Made by a program: the position numbers and the translations under genes
The notes under the pieces: generated by a model
What the model was told of the DNA's origin: nothing
The model's input: the letters and a program-made list of their open reading frames with translations, nothing else
Databases searched by the model: none
From: Nocardioides terrigena
GTDB lineage: Bacteria; Actinomycetota; Actinomycetes; Propionibacteriales; Nocardioidaceae
Assembly: GCF_003047265.1 (NCBI RefSeq)
Contig: NZ_PZYY01000010.1
Coordinates: 62,001 to 126,000, forward strand
DNA length: 64,000 nt
Direction of reading: 5' to 3'
Part shown: piece by piece, positions 16,471-24,511 of the stretch
Layout: every line of letters begins with the position of its first letter
Position numbering within the stretch: the first letter of the stretch is position 1

Positions 16471-17408
16471 CGCTCGCGATGTGGGGCGCGGTCCTCGGCG
16501 CGCTGGCGGCCGGCGGCCTGCTGCTGGTCGTCGTACGGGTGGCCGCCATCCGGCGACCGCAGCTCGCGCTGCGTGTCACGCCGTACGTCCGCGACCTGCC
16601 GCAGGTCGGTCGCACCCCGGCCCTGAAGGTCGCCTCGGCATCGCCGACTGTCGCGGCCGCGGGCGTCTTCGGGCCGTTCCTCCGTGCGGCGGCCGACGGC
16701 GTCGAGCGGGTGCTGGGTGGTGAGGCGTCCGTACGCCGCCGCCTCGTCCGCGCCGGACTCGACAAGTCCGTGCACGAGTTCCGCGTCGAGCAGGTGATGT
16801 GGGGCCTCGGTGGCTTCGCCGTGGCCGCGGGGCTGCAGCTGCTGCGGTCGCTCACCGGCGGGGTCAACCCGGTGGCGGCCCTGGGCCTGTGTCTGTTCGG
16901 CTTCGCCGCGGGAGTGCTGCTGCGCGACAACCGGCTCTCCTCCCGGGCCACCGAGCGCGAGCGACGGATGATCCTGGAGTTCCCGGCCCTGGCCGAGATG
17001 CTGGCGCTGGCCGTCGCGGCGGGGGAGAGCCCGGTCGCGGCCCTCGACCGCGTCGTACGACGCAGCGGCGGTGAGCTGTCCGCCGAGCTCGGCCGCGTCC
17101 TCGCCCGGATCCGGACCGGCACCCCCGTCGCGGCCGCCTTCGAGCAGCTGGCCGCCACGACGGGGGTGCCGATGGTGGCGCGGTTCGCCACCGGCATCGC
17201 CGTCTCCATCGAACGCGGCACGCCGCTGGCCGACGTGCTGCACGCCCAGGCGGGCGACGTGCGCGAGGCCGGCCGCCGCGCACTGATCGAGACCGCCGCC
17301 CGCAAGGAGGTCTTCATGATGGCGCCGGTCGTCTTCCTCGTCCTGCCCGTGACCGTGCTGTTCGCGTTCTTCCCCGGCGCCCTCGGGCTGCGCCTCGTCG
17401 TGCCCTGA
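16467..17408 (+). CDS. tadC: TadC-type membrane protein (type II secretion F domain)
   Basis: A 313-residue partner of TadB with the same plan: TM at the N-terminus, hydrophobic pair at about 110-152, a cytoplasmic T2SSF domain (EFPALAEMLALAVAAGESPV, LARIRTGTPVAAAFEQLA) and a final TM (MMAPVVFLVLPVTVLFAFFPG). It overlaps tadB by ATGA. The pilin-like small gene follows after 49 bases, a gap large enough for its own ribosome site or promoter. Confidence 0.9.
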   Translation: MTLAMWGAVLGALAAGGLLLVVVRVAAIRRPQLALRVTPYVRDLPQVGRTPALKVASASPTVAAAGVFGPFLRAAADGVERVLGGEASVRRRLVRAGLDKSVHEFRVEQVMWGLGGFAVAAGLQLLRSLTGGVNPVAALGLCLFGFAAGVLLRDNRLSSRATERERRMILEFPALAEMLALAVAAGESPVAALDRVVRRSGGELSAELGRVLARIRTGTPVAAAFEQLAATTGVPMVARFATGIAVSIERGTPLADVLHAQAGDVREAGRRALIETAARKEVFMMAPVVFLVLPVTVLFAFFPGALGLRLVVP

Positions 17409-17457
17409 CCACCTACCCACCAGACCCATCCATCCACTCGACCCTCGGGGGTACCCC

Positions 17458-17652
17458 ATGCACACACCACTCACGGAGCTCCTGCTCCGGTCCTGGCTCG
17501 CCGTCACGGTGCCGCGTCGTGACGAGCGCGGCGACGTGCCGGGCTGGGTCATGGTCACGGTGATGACCATCGGCCTGGCCATCGCGATCTTCACCTTCGC
17601 CGAGGAGCCCCTCAAGGGCCTGCTCAGCGCGGCCTTCAACCAGGTCAAGTAG
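17458..17652 (+). CDS. Small Flp-type pilin-like protein
   Basis: A 64-residue protein with a basic N-terminal part, then RRDERGDVPGW and a single hydrophobic helix (VMVTVMTIGLAIAIFTF). The position after tadC and the class III prepilin layout suggest it is the pilin subunit. If cleavage is after the Gly of ERG, residue 5 of the mature form would be Trp instead of the usual Glu, so processing or packing may differ from classic Flp. No prepilin peptidase is in the window. Moderate confidence because the gene is short. Confidence 0.72.
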   Translation: MHTPLTELLLRSWLAVTVPRRDERGDVPGWVMVTVMTIGLAIAIFTFAEEPLKGLLSAAFNQVK

Positions 17653-17657
17653 GCCCG

Positions 17658-18050
17658 GTGCCCGCCGTCCGGCACCGGGGGGAGCGCGGCTCGGCCGTCG
17701 TGGACTTCGTGATGGTCCTCCTCGTGCTGCTGCCGTTGTTCATCGGGCTGCTCCAGCTCGCCCTGGTGCTGCACGTGCGCAACACCCTCTCCTCGGCCGC
17801 CGCCGAGGGTGCGCGGTCGGCCGCGGTGGCGGGCGCGACGCCCCAGGACGGGGTCGCCGAGGCGCGCGACCAGATCGTCGGTGCCGTCTCGCCGGACTAC
17901 GCGCGGGCGATCCGCGTCGAGCCGGTCTCCATCGGTGGCGCCGCGGCGTACGAGCTCACCATCGACGCCCGGGTGCCCACCCTCGGTCTCGGCGGCATCG
18001 CGATCGAGTTCTCGGTGAGCGGCAACGCGATCCGCGAGCAGGTGCCGTGA
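17658..18050 (+). CDS. TadE-like pseudopilin
   Basis: A 130-residue minor pilin. GERGSAVVDFVMVLLVLLPL gives a prepilin-like cleavage site (Gly then Ser) with Asp at mature position 5 and a hydrophobic helix, followed by an extracytoplasmic domain. TadE proteins join the pilus tip or scaffold. GTG start, five bases after the pilin stop; its stop overlaps the next GTG start by four bases. Confidence 0.85.
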   Translation: MPAVRHRGERGSAVVDFVMVLLVLLPLFIGLLQLALVLHVRNTLSSAAAEGARSAAVAGATPQDGVAEARDQIVGAVSPDYARAIRVEPVSIGGAAAYELTIDARVPTLGLGGIAIEFSVSGNAIREQVP

Positions 18051-18511
18051 GGCGGGCGCGCGACGACCGGGGGAGCGCCCTGGTGGAGTTCTGCTGGGTC
18101 GGGCTGGTGCTCTTCATCCCGCTGACCTGGATCGTGATCTCGGTCTTCGAGGTGCAGCGGGGTGCCTTCGCGGTCAACGGTGCGGCGAGGGCCGCCGCGC
18201 GCGCCTTCGCGCTGGCCCCCGACGACGTGACGGGGCGGGCGCGGGCCGAGGCCGTGGCGACGCAGACCCTGGCCGACCAGGGCAGCGACGGCATGGTGGC
18301 CGACGTCCGGGTGTCGTGCGGTGGGCTCGCCAACTGCCACACCGGCACGGCTGTCATCACGGTGGAGATCCGCTCCCGCGTCGAGATGCCGCTGCTGCCG
18401 GAGGTGCTCGCCGCCGAGCGTCGCAGCTTCGCCCTCGAGGCGAGCCACACCGTGCCGATCGGCCAGTACGTCGAGACGGGACGCGGCAGCGGATCGGCTG
18501 ATGGTGGTTGA
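18047..18511 (+). CDS. TadE/TadF-like pseudopilin
   Basis: A 154-residue second minor pilin with DDRGSALVEFCWVGLVLFIP, giving Glu at mature position 5, then a helix and a soluble domain with Cys residues in VSCGGLANCHTG that could form a disulfide. It overlaps the previous gene by four bases and the next by about ten. Probably works with the TadE-like protein at the pilus base or tip. Confidence 0.83.
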   Translation: MRRARDDRGSALVEFCWVGLVLFIPLTWIVISVFEVQRGAFAVNGAARAAARAFALAPDDVTGRARAEAVATQTLADQGSDGMVADVRVSCGGLANCHTGTAVITVEIRSRVEMPLLPEVLAAERRSFALEASHTVPIGQYVETGRGSGSADGG

Positions 18512-18983
18512 GCAAGGCGCGCGGCCGAGGCCAGCGCCACGAAGGAGGCGCGACGATCGCGGCTCGGCCATTCCGCTGATCGTGGGGCTCGCCGGTGTCC
18601 TGGTGCTGGCCATCGCCGTCGTCGTCAACGCCTCCTCGGCCTTCATGCAGCGCCAGTCGCTCGACACCCTCGCCGACGGTGCGGCGCTCTACGGCGCCGA
18701 CATCGGCTCTGCCGGCGTGTACGCCGAGGGGTTGCCCGCCGAACGGCTCCTGCAGGAGGAGCGTGCGGTCCGGGTCGCGGTGCAGGACTACCTGCGCCGG
18801 GTCGGTGCCTACGAGACGTACAGCGACATCGCGGTCGTCGCCCGGGTCGACCCCGCCGCGCGAGCGGTGACGGTGGTCCTCAGCGCCCCGCTCGACCTCC
18901 CGCTCACCGTGCCCGGCACCCCGAGCCGGCCCACCGTCTCGGCCACCGGCCGTGCGGCGGTCACCATCGAGCCGGCGGGGTGA
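18501..18983 (+). CDS. TadG-like / Rv3654c-type pilus protein
   Basis: A 160-residue single-pass protein. DDRGSAIPLIVGLAGVLVLAIAVVV is a TadG-like N-terminal helix, followed by MQRQSLDTLADGAALYGAD, typical of putative Flp pilus-assembly TadE/G-like proteins. It is much shorter than proteobacterial TadG because it lacks the von Willebrand domain. Last gene of the operon; its start lies inside the end of the previous gene. Confidence 0.82.
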   Translation: MVVEQGARPRPAPRRRRDDRGSAIPLIVGLAGVLVLAIAVVVNASSAFMQRQSLDTLADGAALYGADIGSAGVYAEGLPAERLLQEERAVRVAVQDYLRRVGAYETYSDIAVVARVDPAARAVTVVLSAPLDLPLTVPGTPSRPTVSATGRAAVTIEPAG

Positions 18984-19320
18984 GTCTGGCCGCCTGTCAC
19001 TCGGGCGAGAGTCGCGCTCGTGGTGGCCGGAAGCATCGAGGTCGACAGGGTCTGGGAAGCCGCGCATCTTGCCGCCCGAAGTGACTACGTGTCCATAGGT
19101 CATCTGGGTCTGCCGCATAGCCCGTTGTGGATCTACCGTCAGTGGTCACAGGGGGGCCTGAGCGTCGGGGGAGGCCAGGTTTCGACCAGACCACCCGCCG
19201 GCACAGACCTGAGAAGGTCGCCGACGGGTGGTCTGATCTCGTTCGAGCCCGCGTCGGCGTGACGAGCCCCCGCACGTGGTCCGTGGCGGCCGCGCGGAGG
19301 TCACCGTCGACCAGGCCGGC
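18984..19320. other. 337-base region between the pilus operon and a convergent gene
   Basis: No gene is supported. About 19060-19145 is AT-richer than its neighbours and third-position bias breaks down, so the open frame at 19020-19262 is probably chance. The notable feature is the nested hairpin at 19187-19235. An origin as a decayed gene is possible but not shown. Confidence 0.5.
19187..19235. terminator. Nested hairpin between convergent genes
   Basis: A perfect 11-base inverted repeat (CAGACCACCCG at 19187-19197, pairing with 19225-19235) encloses a smaller one (GACCT 19206-19210 with AGGTC 19215-19219). It is placed to end the tad operon and the minus-strand LigT-like gene. Confidence 0.6.
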
Positions 19321-19953
19321 TCAGCCGGCGGATGCGCCGATCGGGATCGTGGCCACCTCGGTCAGCTCGTCGCCGGACCCGAAACCGAGCCGGGCCAGCG
19401 TGACGACCTCGACCGACCACGGAGTGCCGACGAAGTCCTCGAGCCCGGCCACCAGGGTGGCGAGCGCCTCGTCCGAGACCCCGTCGTCCAGGTCCGCCAC
19501 GGGCAGCAGCGGCCTGAAGGAGCGGCGGTCCAGCATGAAGCCGGCCCGCTTGGCGGAGTCGGTGATCTCGCGGAAGACGCCGCGCAGGCCGTCGACGTCC
19601 CCGCCGAGCGCGAGGTGGAGCCGCTCGTCGGACCCGTGGGTGCTCAGCTCGCCGGTGACGTGCACCGTCGGTGCCGTCCACCCGAGGGCGTCGCGCTCCA
19701 GGGTGGTCCGCAACCGGGTCCCGGCCTCCGGCTCCACGTAGCCGAACTTCGTCACGTGCACCGCCATCAGCCCCACCGGCAGCGGAGTGAGCGTCCCTCC
19801 TGCGCCGGCGGGCGCGGACGAGGGACGCGACCGGCCCCACCGCCTGCGTGACTCGACCGCCGGCGCCGACATCCGCCCACCGACGTCCGCCAGCAGGGCC
19901 GCGACCTCCTCCCGCTGGGCGAGCGGGGGGTGCAGGACTGCGCTCAGGTACAC
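19321..19953 (-). CDS. LigT-like 2H phosphoesterase-fold protein, incomplete motifs
   Basis: A 210-residue protein of apparent 2',5'-RNA-ligase/cyclic phosphodiesterase type. VYLSAVLHPPL at the N-terminus and MAVHVTKFGYV are consistent with the first lobe, and HVT is a good first HxT motif. The second HxT motif is not found: the equivalent stretch reads RRSFRPLLPVADLDD, without His. A Pro/Ala/Gly-rich insert (about 40-60) is also present. It may have lost catalysis and act as a binding protein. GTG 19953 has a GGAGG ribosome site ten bases upstream. Confidence 0.65.
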   Translation of the reverse strand: MYLSAVLHPPLAQREEVAALLADVGGRMSAPAVESRRRWGRSRPSSAPAGAGGTLTPLPVGLMAVHVTKFGYVEPEAGTRLRTTLERDALGWTAPTVHVTGELSTHGSDERLHLALGGDVDGLRGVFREITDSAKRAGFMLDRRSFRPLLPVADLDDGVSDEALATLVAGLEDFVGTPWSVEVVTLARLGFGSGDELTEVATIPIGASAG

Positions 19954-20124
19954 GGGTGCCTTTCCTCCGAGAGATCGCCGGCCCCACGGGGACGATGGAC
20001 ACAGCATGACAACCGCGCCGGCGCACTCCGCATTCATCGCTCGCGATCCGCAACCTTTTGCGCACCCGGCGCATCTCCTCCGCGCAACGGGCCCGCACGG
20101 GCCCCACTGACACGGGAGAACCTC

Positions 20125-20931
20125 ATGCACCGCACCACCACCACCCTCGTCTCGCTGGCCGCCGCGGCGGTCATGGTCGCCGGCCCGCTCGCCCTGACCA
20201 CCACCACCGCGCAGGCCGCGGACACCGCCGAGCGCCGCGCGGCGGCGTACACGGTCAAGGCGAAGGTGAACAAGGACGTCGTGACCGTCGGCGAGGACGT
20301 CGTCAAGGTCCGCGGCAAGGTCACGCCGCGCGCCGCCGGGGCCAAGGTCGTCCTCCAGCAGCGCCTCGACGGCAAGACGAAGTGGGCCGTCAGCACCAAG
20401 GCGAAGGTCAAGCGCAACGGCACCTTCCTGCTCAAGGACGAGCCCAGCGTGGCCGGCACCCGGGAGTACCGCGTGCTCAAGCCCAAGAGCCAGGGCATCC
20501 GCAAGGGGACCAGCAAGGTCCTCTCCGTCGAGGTCTACCGGTGGGAGTCGCTCTCCGGGCAGCCCGCAGGAGCCAACGCCAACATCTCGGCCTACGGCAC
20601 CGCGCGGATCGGCACCAAGGTCTACAGCCCCAGCCTCATGGCGACCAACCCCAGCGCCTCGGGGTACGTCGAGTACACCCTCGGCCGCCTGTGCACCGAC
20701 CTCCGCACGACCTACGCCCTCGACGACTCGTCCGAGAGCGGGTCCACCGGGGCGGTCAAGCTGCTCGTCGACGGCGTGACGAAGGTCGACCAGGGCCTCG
20801 TCGTCGGCCAGGTCGTCGAGTCGACCACCGACCTGACGGACGCGTTCCGCCTGCGCTACGAGCTCGCCTCCTCGGCCACGCCGGTGGGCCGGACCGTCGT
20901 CGGCACCCCGGAGATCCGCTGCACGAAGTAG
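20125..20931 (+). CDS. Secreted protein, first of two tandem paralogues
   Basis: A 268-residue exported protein: signal peptide about 1-32 ending AQA, then a beta-rich domain (about 40-140) with KVRGKVTPRAAGAKVVLQQR and a KVKRNGTFLLKDEP segment, like Ig-type adhesion or surface modules. The C-terminal half (YVEYTLGRLCTDLRTTYALDD and VDGVTKVDQGL) recalls NPCBM-type carbohydrate-binding domains. This is inference from pattern. Two Cys residues could form a disulfide. GGGAG precedes the ATG. It is very similar to the next gene. Confidence 0.8.
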   Translation: MHRTTTTLVSLAAAAVMVAGPLALTTTTAQAADTAERRAAAYTVKAKVNKDVVTVGEDVVKVRGKVTPRAAGAKVVLQQRLDGKTKWAVSTKAKVKRNGTFLLKDEPSVAGTREYRVLKPKSQGIRKGTSKVLSVEVYRWESLSGQPAGANANISAYGTARIGTKVYSPSLMATNPSASGYVEYTLGRLCTDLRTTYALDDSSESGSTGAVKLLVDGVTKVDQGLVVGQVVESTTDLTDAFRLRYELASSATPVGRTVVGTPEIRCTK

Positions 20932-21008
20932 CCATGTCGCGCGGGCGTCGACGGTCCTAGGATCCGAAGAGGCCCGGTGCGGGCCGCCACAGCAACCGGG
21001 AGGACCTC

Positions 21009-21800
21009 ATGAAGCGTCTCACCACCCTGATCACGTCCGCGGCCGTGGTCGTCGGCCCGATGGCTGTGGCGGCCACCGCCCAGGCCGCGCCGGACGACGC
21101 CCGCAAGCCCGCGGCGTACACCGTCACCGCCAAGGTCAACATCCAGGAGATGGACCTCGGCGAGGGCGTCGTCAAGGTCCGCGGCAAGGTGACGCCGCGT
21201 GCCGCCGGCAAGAGGGTCTTCCTCGAGCAGCGCGGCGCCGGCCTCAGGAAGTGGACCGTCACCGGCAGGGCGACGATCAAGCGCAACGGCACCTACCTCT
21301 TCACCGACGAGCCCAGCGCCTACGGGACCCACCAGTACCGCGTCGTCAAGCTCCGCTCCAACGGGGTGAGGAAGGGGACCAGCCCGGTCGTCGCGGTCCG
21401 GGTCTACGAGTGGCAGAAGCTCGCGCAGCGACCGCGGGGCGCCTTCGAGAACATCGCCGTGTCCAGCACCGCGATCGTCGGCGGCCAGACCTACCTCTAC
21501 TCCTTCCAGCCCTTCACCCGCGGTGCCGTGTCCTACGTCGAGTACCCGCTGAAGGGCCTCTGCACCGACCTGCGCACGACGTACTCCATGCACGACAGCG
21601 CGGCCGTGGGCTCCTCGTCCCGCATCACGCTCTCCGTCGACGGGGTGACCAAGGTCGACCAGACGCTGGTGAAGGGCCAGGTGGTCCCGTCGACCACCGA
21701 CCTCACCGGCGCGCTGACGTTGCGCTACGACCTCTTCTCCAACGTCGAGCCGGTCAGCTACCCGGCCGTGCTCGTCCCGGAGGTCCGCTGCACGAGGTAG
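21009..21800 (+). CDS. Secreted protein, second of two tandem paralogues
   Basis: A 263-residue paralogue of the previous gene with the same plan: signal peptide (about 1-27), VVKVRGKVTPRAAGKRVFLEQR domain, and C-terminal YVEYPLKGLCTDLRTTYSMHD with VDGVTKVDQTLVKGQVV. Clear duplication followed by divergence, since many positions differ while the motifs hold. It has its own GGGAGG ribosome site and possible -10 TAGGAT at 20958-20963, so it may be transcribed alone. Role is probably cell-surface or secreted binding; not established. Confidence 0.8.
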   Translation: MKRLTTLITSAAVVVGPMAVAATAQAAPDDARKPAAYTVTAKVNIQEMDLGEGVVKVRGKVTPRAAGKRVFLEQRGAGLRKWTVTGRATIKRNGTYLFTDEPSAYGTHQYRVVKLRSNGVRKGTSPVVAVRVYEWQKLAQRPRGAFENIAVSSTAIVGGQTYLYSFQPFTRGAVSYVEYPLKGLCTDLRTTYSMHDSAAVGSSSRITLSVDGVTKVDQTLVKGQVVPSTTDLTGALTLRYDLFSNVEPVSYPAVLVPEVRCTR

Positions 21801-21809
21801 CCCCCAGAC

Positions 21810-21855
21810 CACGCCGGGAGCGCCGCCCACGGGGGTCGGCGGTGCTTCCGGCGTG
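21810..21855 (+). terminator. Terminator hairpin before prfB
   Basis: Arms 21810-21821 (CACGCCGGGAGC) and 21844-21855 (GCTTCCGGCGTG) form a 12-base stem with one G-U pair and further pairing inside. It ends the second paralogue transcript 9 bases after its stop and separates it from prfB. Confidence 0.65.
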
Positions 21856-21900
21856 CTGCCTTTCGACACTCCTCACACCCGAGCCGTAGTGTGGGTCCTT

Positions 21901-23016
21901 GTGGCGAGTACCGACTTCGAAGCAGAGATCAAGCAGCTCCAGGCGACCATGAAGACCATCGGTCAGGTCCTCGACCTGGACACGATGCGCCGCGAGATCG
22001 CCGACCTCAGCGAGCAGGTGGCTGCGCCCGACCTGTGGGACGACGTGGACAGCGCGACCCGCATCACCGGGCGCCTCTCGACGCTCCAGGGTGAGCTCGA
22101 CAAGTTCACCGGCCTCGACTCGCGCATCGAGGACCTCGCGCTCATGGTCGAGATGGCGCAGGAGGAGGGCGACGCATCCTCCCTCGAGGACTCCGAGCGC
22201 GAGCTGCTCCGCATCAAGAAGTCCGTCGAGTCCCTCGAGATCCGCACCCTGCTCAACGGCGAGTACGACGCCCGCGAGGCGCTGGTCAGCATCCGTTCCG
22301 GTGCCGGTGGCGTCGACGCGGCCGACTTCGCCGAGACCCTGATGCGCATGTACATGCGCTGGGCCGAGCAGCACAAGTACCCCGTCGAGGTCTACGAGAC
22401 GTCGTACGCCGAGGAGGCCGGCCTCAAGTCCGCCACCTTCGCCATCCACGCGCCGTACGCCTACGGCACCCTCTCCGTCGAGGCCGGTACCCACCGCCTC
22501 GTGCGGATCAGTCCCTTCGACAACCAGGGCCGCCGCCAGACGTCGTTCGCCGCCGTCGAGGTCGTGCCCGTGCTCGAGCAGACCGACGAGATCGAGATCC
22601 CCGACGAGGAGATCCGCGTCGACGTCTACCGCTCGGGCGGCCCCGGCGGCCAGTCGGTCAACACGACCGACTCCGCCGTGCGCCTCACGCACATCCCGAC
22701 CGGCACCGTCGTGAGCTGTCAGAACGAGAAGTCGCAGCTGCAGAACAAGGCCTCGGCCATGGTCGTCCTCAAGGCCAAGCTCCTGGCGCTGAAGAAGGCC
22801 GAGGAGAAGGCCCACCTCGACGGGCTGCGCGGCGACGTCCAGGCGTCGTGGGGCGACCAGATGCGCAACTACGTGCTCAACCCCTACCAGATCGTCAAGG
22901 ACCTCCGGACCTCCTACGAGTCCGGCAACCCGCAGGCGGTCTTCGACGGCGACATCGACGCGTTCCTCGAGGCCGGCATCCGCTGGCGCCGCGGCGCCGA
23001 GAAGGTCGAGGCCTGA
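21901..23016 (+). CDS. prfB: Peptide chain release factor 2
   Basis: A 371-residue RF2 that reads UGA and UAA stop codons and releases the peptide at the ribosome. It has the RF2 tripeptide SPF in RISPFDNQG and the GGQ loop SGGPGGQSVNTTDSAVR. The frame is continuous from the GTG start, so the programmed +1 frameshift known from E. coli prfB is absent. TAGTGT at 21887-21892 lies eight bases before the GTG with no ribosome site, which suggests a leaderless transcript. Firm assignment. Confidence 0.96.
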   Translation: MASTDFEAEIKQLQATMKTIGQVLDLDTMRREIADLSEQVAAPDLWDDVDSATRITGRLSTLQGELDKFTGLDSRIEDLALMVEMAQEEGDASSLEDSERELLRIKKSVESLEIRTLLNGEYDAREALVSIRSGAGGVDAADFAETLMRMYMRWAEQHKYPVEVYETSYAEEAGLKSATFAIHAPYAYGTLSVEAGTHRLVRISPFDNQGRRQTSFAAVEVVPVLEQTDEIEIPDEEIRVDVYRSGGPGGQSVNTTDSAVRLTHIPTGTVVSCQNEKSQLQNKASAMVVLKAKLLALKKAEEKAHLDGLRGDVQASWGDQMRNYVLNPYQIVKDLRTSYESGNPQAVFDGDIDAFLEAGIRWRRGAEKVEA

Positions 23017-23028
23017 CCCAGCCCGGGC

Positions 23029-23685
23029 TCAGCCCGTGCGCATCGCCTCGAGCGCCACGACGCACCAGCGGCCGACCCGCTCCGCGTCCCCGGTGCCGGT
23101 CATCCGGCAGGCGAGCCAGGTGTCCTCGACGAGGCCGTGATACGTCGTGTGCTTGCCGGGCCCGTCGGGGCAGGTCACGACGACGCCGGGGGAGCCGATC
23201 GTCGGGACGTCCTTGCGCTGGCAGTCCCCGCGAGCCGCGTCCCGGACCCACTCGCGCGCGCGGTCGCTGCTGACCGGGGTGGCGAAGACCCAGGCGGAGG
23301 CGGTGAGGTCGCCGGCGGCCACCGAGCACCCCCACTCGTTGGCGATCGACCCGGTCCCGGGGATCGGTACGCCGGGGCGCCAGGCGACCGGGTCGTCGGC
23401 GGTGTCGACGCCGATCGCCAGGGCGGCCGACTCCGCGGAGATGCGTCCGCAGAAGGGGGCGCGCACCACGGCCAGGTCGGAGGTGTCGTAGTCGGTCAGC
23501 GGGGTCGCGGTCGCCTCCGGGGCGGGAGTGACCGGGGTCCCGGCCTCCTGGCCGGGGTCGTCGACCAGCACGGCCCGCCCCAGCACGATGGCCAGCGCGG
23601 TGACCACCACGGCGACGACGCCGAGGAGGACGACCGTCACCCGGCCGCGGCGCGGGCGGGGCGTCGTACGGCGTCCGGGGCTCAC
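23029..23685 (-). CDS. Membrane-anchored extracytoplasmic protein, unknown
   Basis: A 218-residue protein with a basic N-terminus (RRTTPRPRRGR), one TM helix (about 17-40), a Pro/Thr/Ala linker and an outside domain with six Cys (PFCGRIS, WGCSV, GDCQRK, VTCPDG, LACRM, RWCVV), probably disulfide-bonded. The layout recalls DUF3558-like actinobacterial proteins, but I cannot confirm the family. GTG start. It converges on prfB with a 12-base gap. Its upstream side faces the ftsE promoter. Confidence 0.7.
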   Translation of the reverse strand: MSPGRRTTPRPRRGRVTVVLLGVVAVVVTALAIVLGRAVLVDDPGQEAGTPVTPAPEATATPLTDYDTSDLAVVRAPFCGRISAESAALAIGVDTADDPVAWRPGVPIPGTGSIANEWGCSVAAGDLTASAWVFATPVSSDRAREWVRDAARGDCQRKDVPTIGSPGVVVTCPDGPGKHTTYHGLVEDTWLACRMTGTGDAERVGRWCVVALEAMRTG

Positions 23686-23794
23686 ACCGTCAGCCTAGGG
23701 GCGCGCCCGGGACCGATGTGACGTCCGTCCGGGTGCCCGCGTGCGGGGGCGCGCCGAATCGAGCGGTTGGGCCGCGGCGCGTAGCCTCGCATCC

Positions 23795-24484
23795 GTGATT
23801 CGCTTCGACCAGGTCACCAAGACCTACCCCGGCCACCCCCACGCGGCGCTCGACCAGGTCTCGGTCGACGTCGAGAAGGGCGAGTTCGTCTTCCTCGTGG
23901 GCTCCTCCGGGTCGGGCAAGTCGACCTTCCTCCGGCTCGTGCTGCGTGAGTACCGCCCCACCTCGGGTCGGGTGTACGTCGCGGGCAAGGAGATCAACCG
24001 GCTGGCGAGCTGGAAGGTGCCCCGGCTGCGCCGCGACATCGGCACCGTCTTCCAGGACTTCCGCCTGCTCGGCAACAAGACGGTCAGCGAGAACGTCGCC
24101 TTCGCGCTCCAGGTGATCGGCAAGTCCCGCAGCGACATCGCGAGCCTCGTGCCCGAGACCCTCGAGATGGTCGGCCTCGACGGCAAGGGCGACCGGATGC
24201 CCGACGAGCTGTCGGGCGGCGAGCAGCAGCGTGTCGCGATCGCCCGCGCCTTCGTCAACCGGCCGATGATCCTCATAGCCGACGAGCCCACCGGCAACCT
24301 GGACCCCACCACCTCGGTGGGGATCATGAAGCTCCTCGACCGCATCAACCGCACCGGCACGACCGTGGTGATGGCCACCCACGACGCCGGCATCGTCGAC
24401 CAGATGCGCAAGCGGGTCATCGAGCTCGAGGACGGTCGCGTGGTGCGCGACCAGGCCCAGGGCGTCTACGGCTTCCAGAACTGA
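23795..24484 (+). CDS. ftsE: Cell division ATP-binding protein FtsE
   Basis: A 229-residue ABC ATPase that works with FtsX to switch on septal peptidoglycan hydrolases. Walker A is GSSGSGKST, Q-loop VFQDFRLL, signature LSGGEQQRVAIARA, Walker B ILIADEPTGNLD, H-loop ATHD. TAGCCT at 23782-23787 stands seven bases before the GTG, again a leaderless pattern. ftsX follows after 27 bases. Firm assignment from sequence and order. Confidence 0.96.
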   Translation: MIRFDQVTKTYPGHPHAALDQVSVDVEKGEFVFLVGSSGSGKSTFLRLVLREYRPTSGRVYVAGKEINRLASWKVPRLRRDIGTVFQDFRLLGNKTVSENVAFALQVIGKSRSDIASLVPETLEMVGLDGKGDRMPDELSGGEQQRVAIARAFVNRPMILIADEPTGNLDPTTSVGIMKLLDRINRTGTTVVMATHDAGIVDQMRKRVIELEDGRVVRDQAQGVYGFQN

Positions 24485-24511
24485 TCCCCCAGAAACCCCC
24501 GAAAGGGAGCA

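Noticed and set aside
19020..19262. Possible 80-residue gene after the tad operon
   Set aside because: Third-position GC falls away in the middle, there is no ribosome site, no recognisable motif, and it crosses a hairpin.
21901..21990. Programmed +1 frameshift in prfB
   Set aside because: The frame is continuous from GTG through the whole protein and no in-frame TGA occurs, so no shift is needed.
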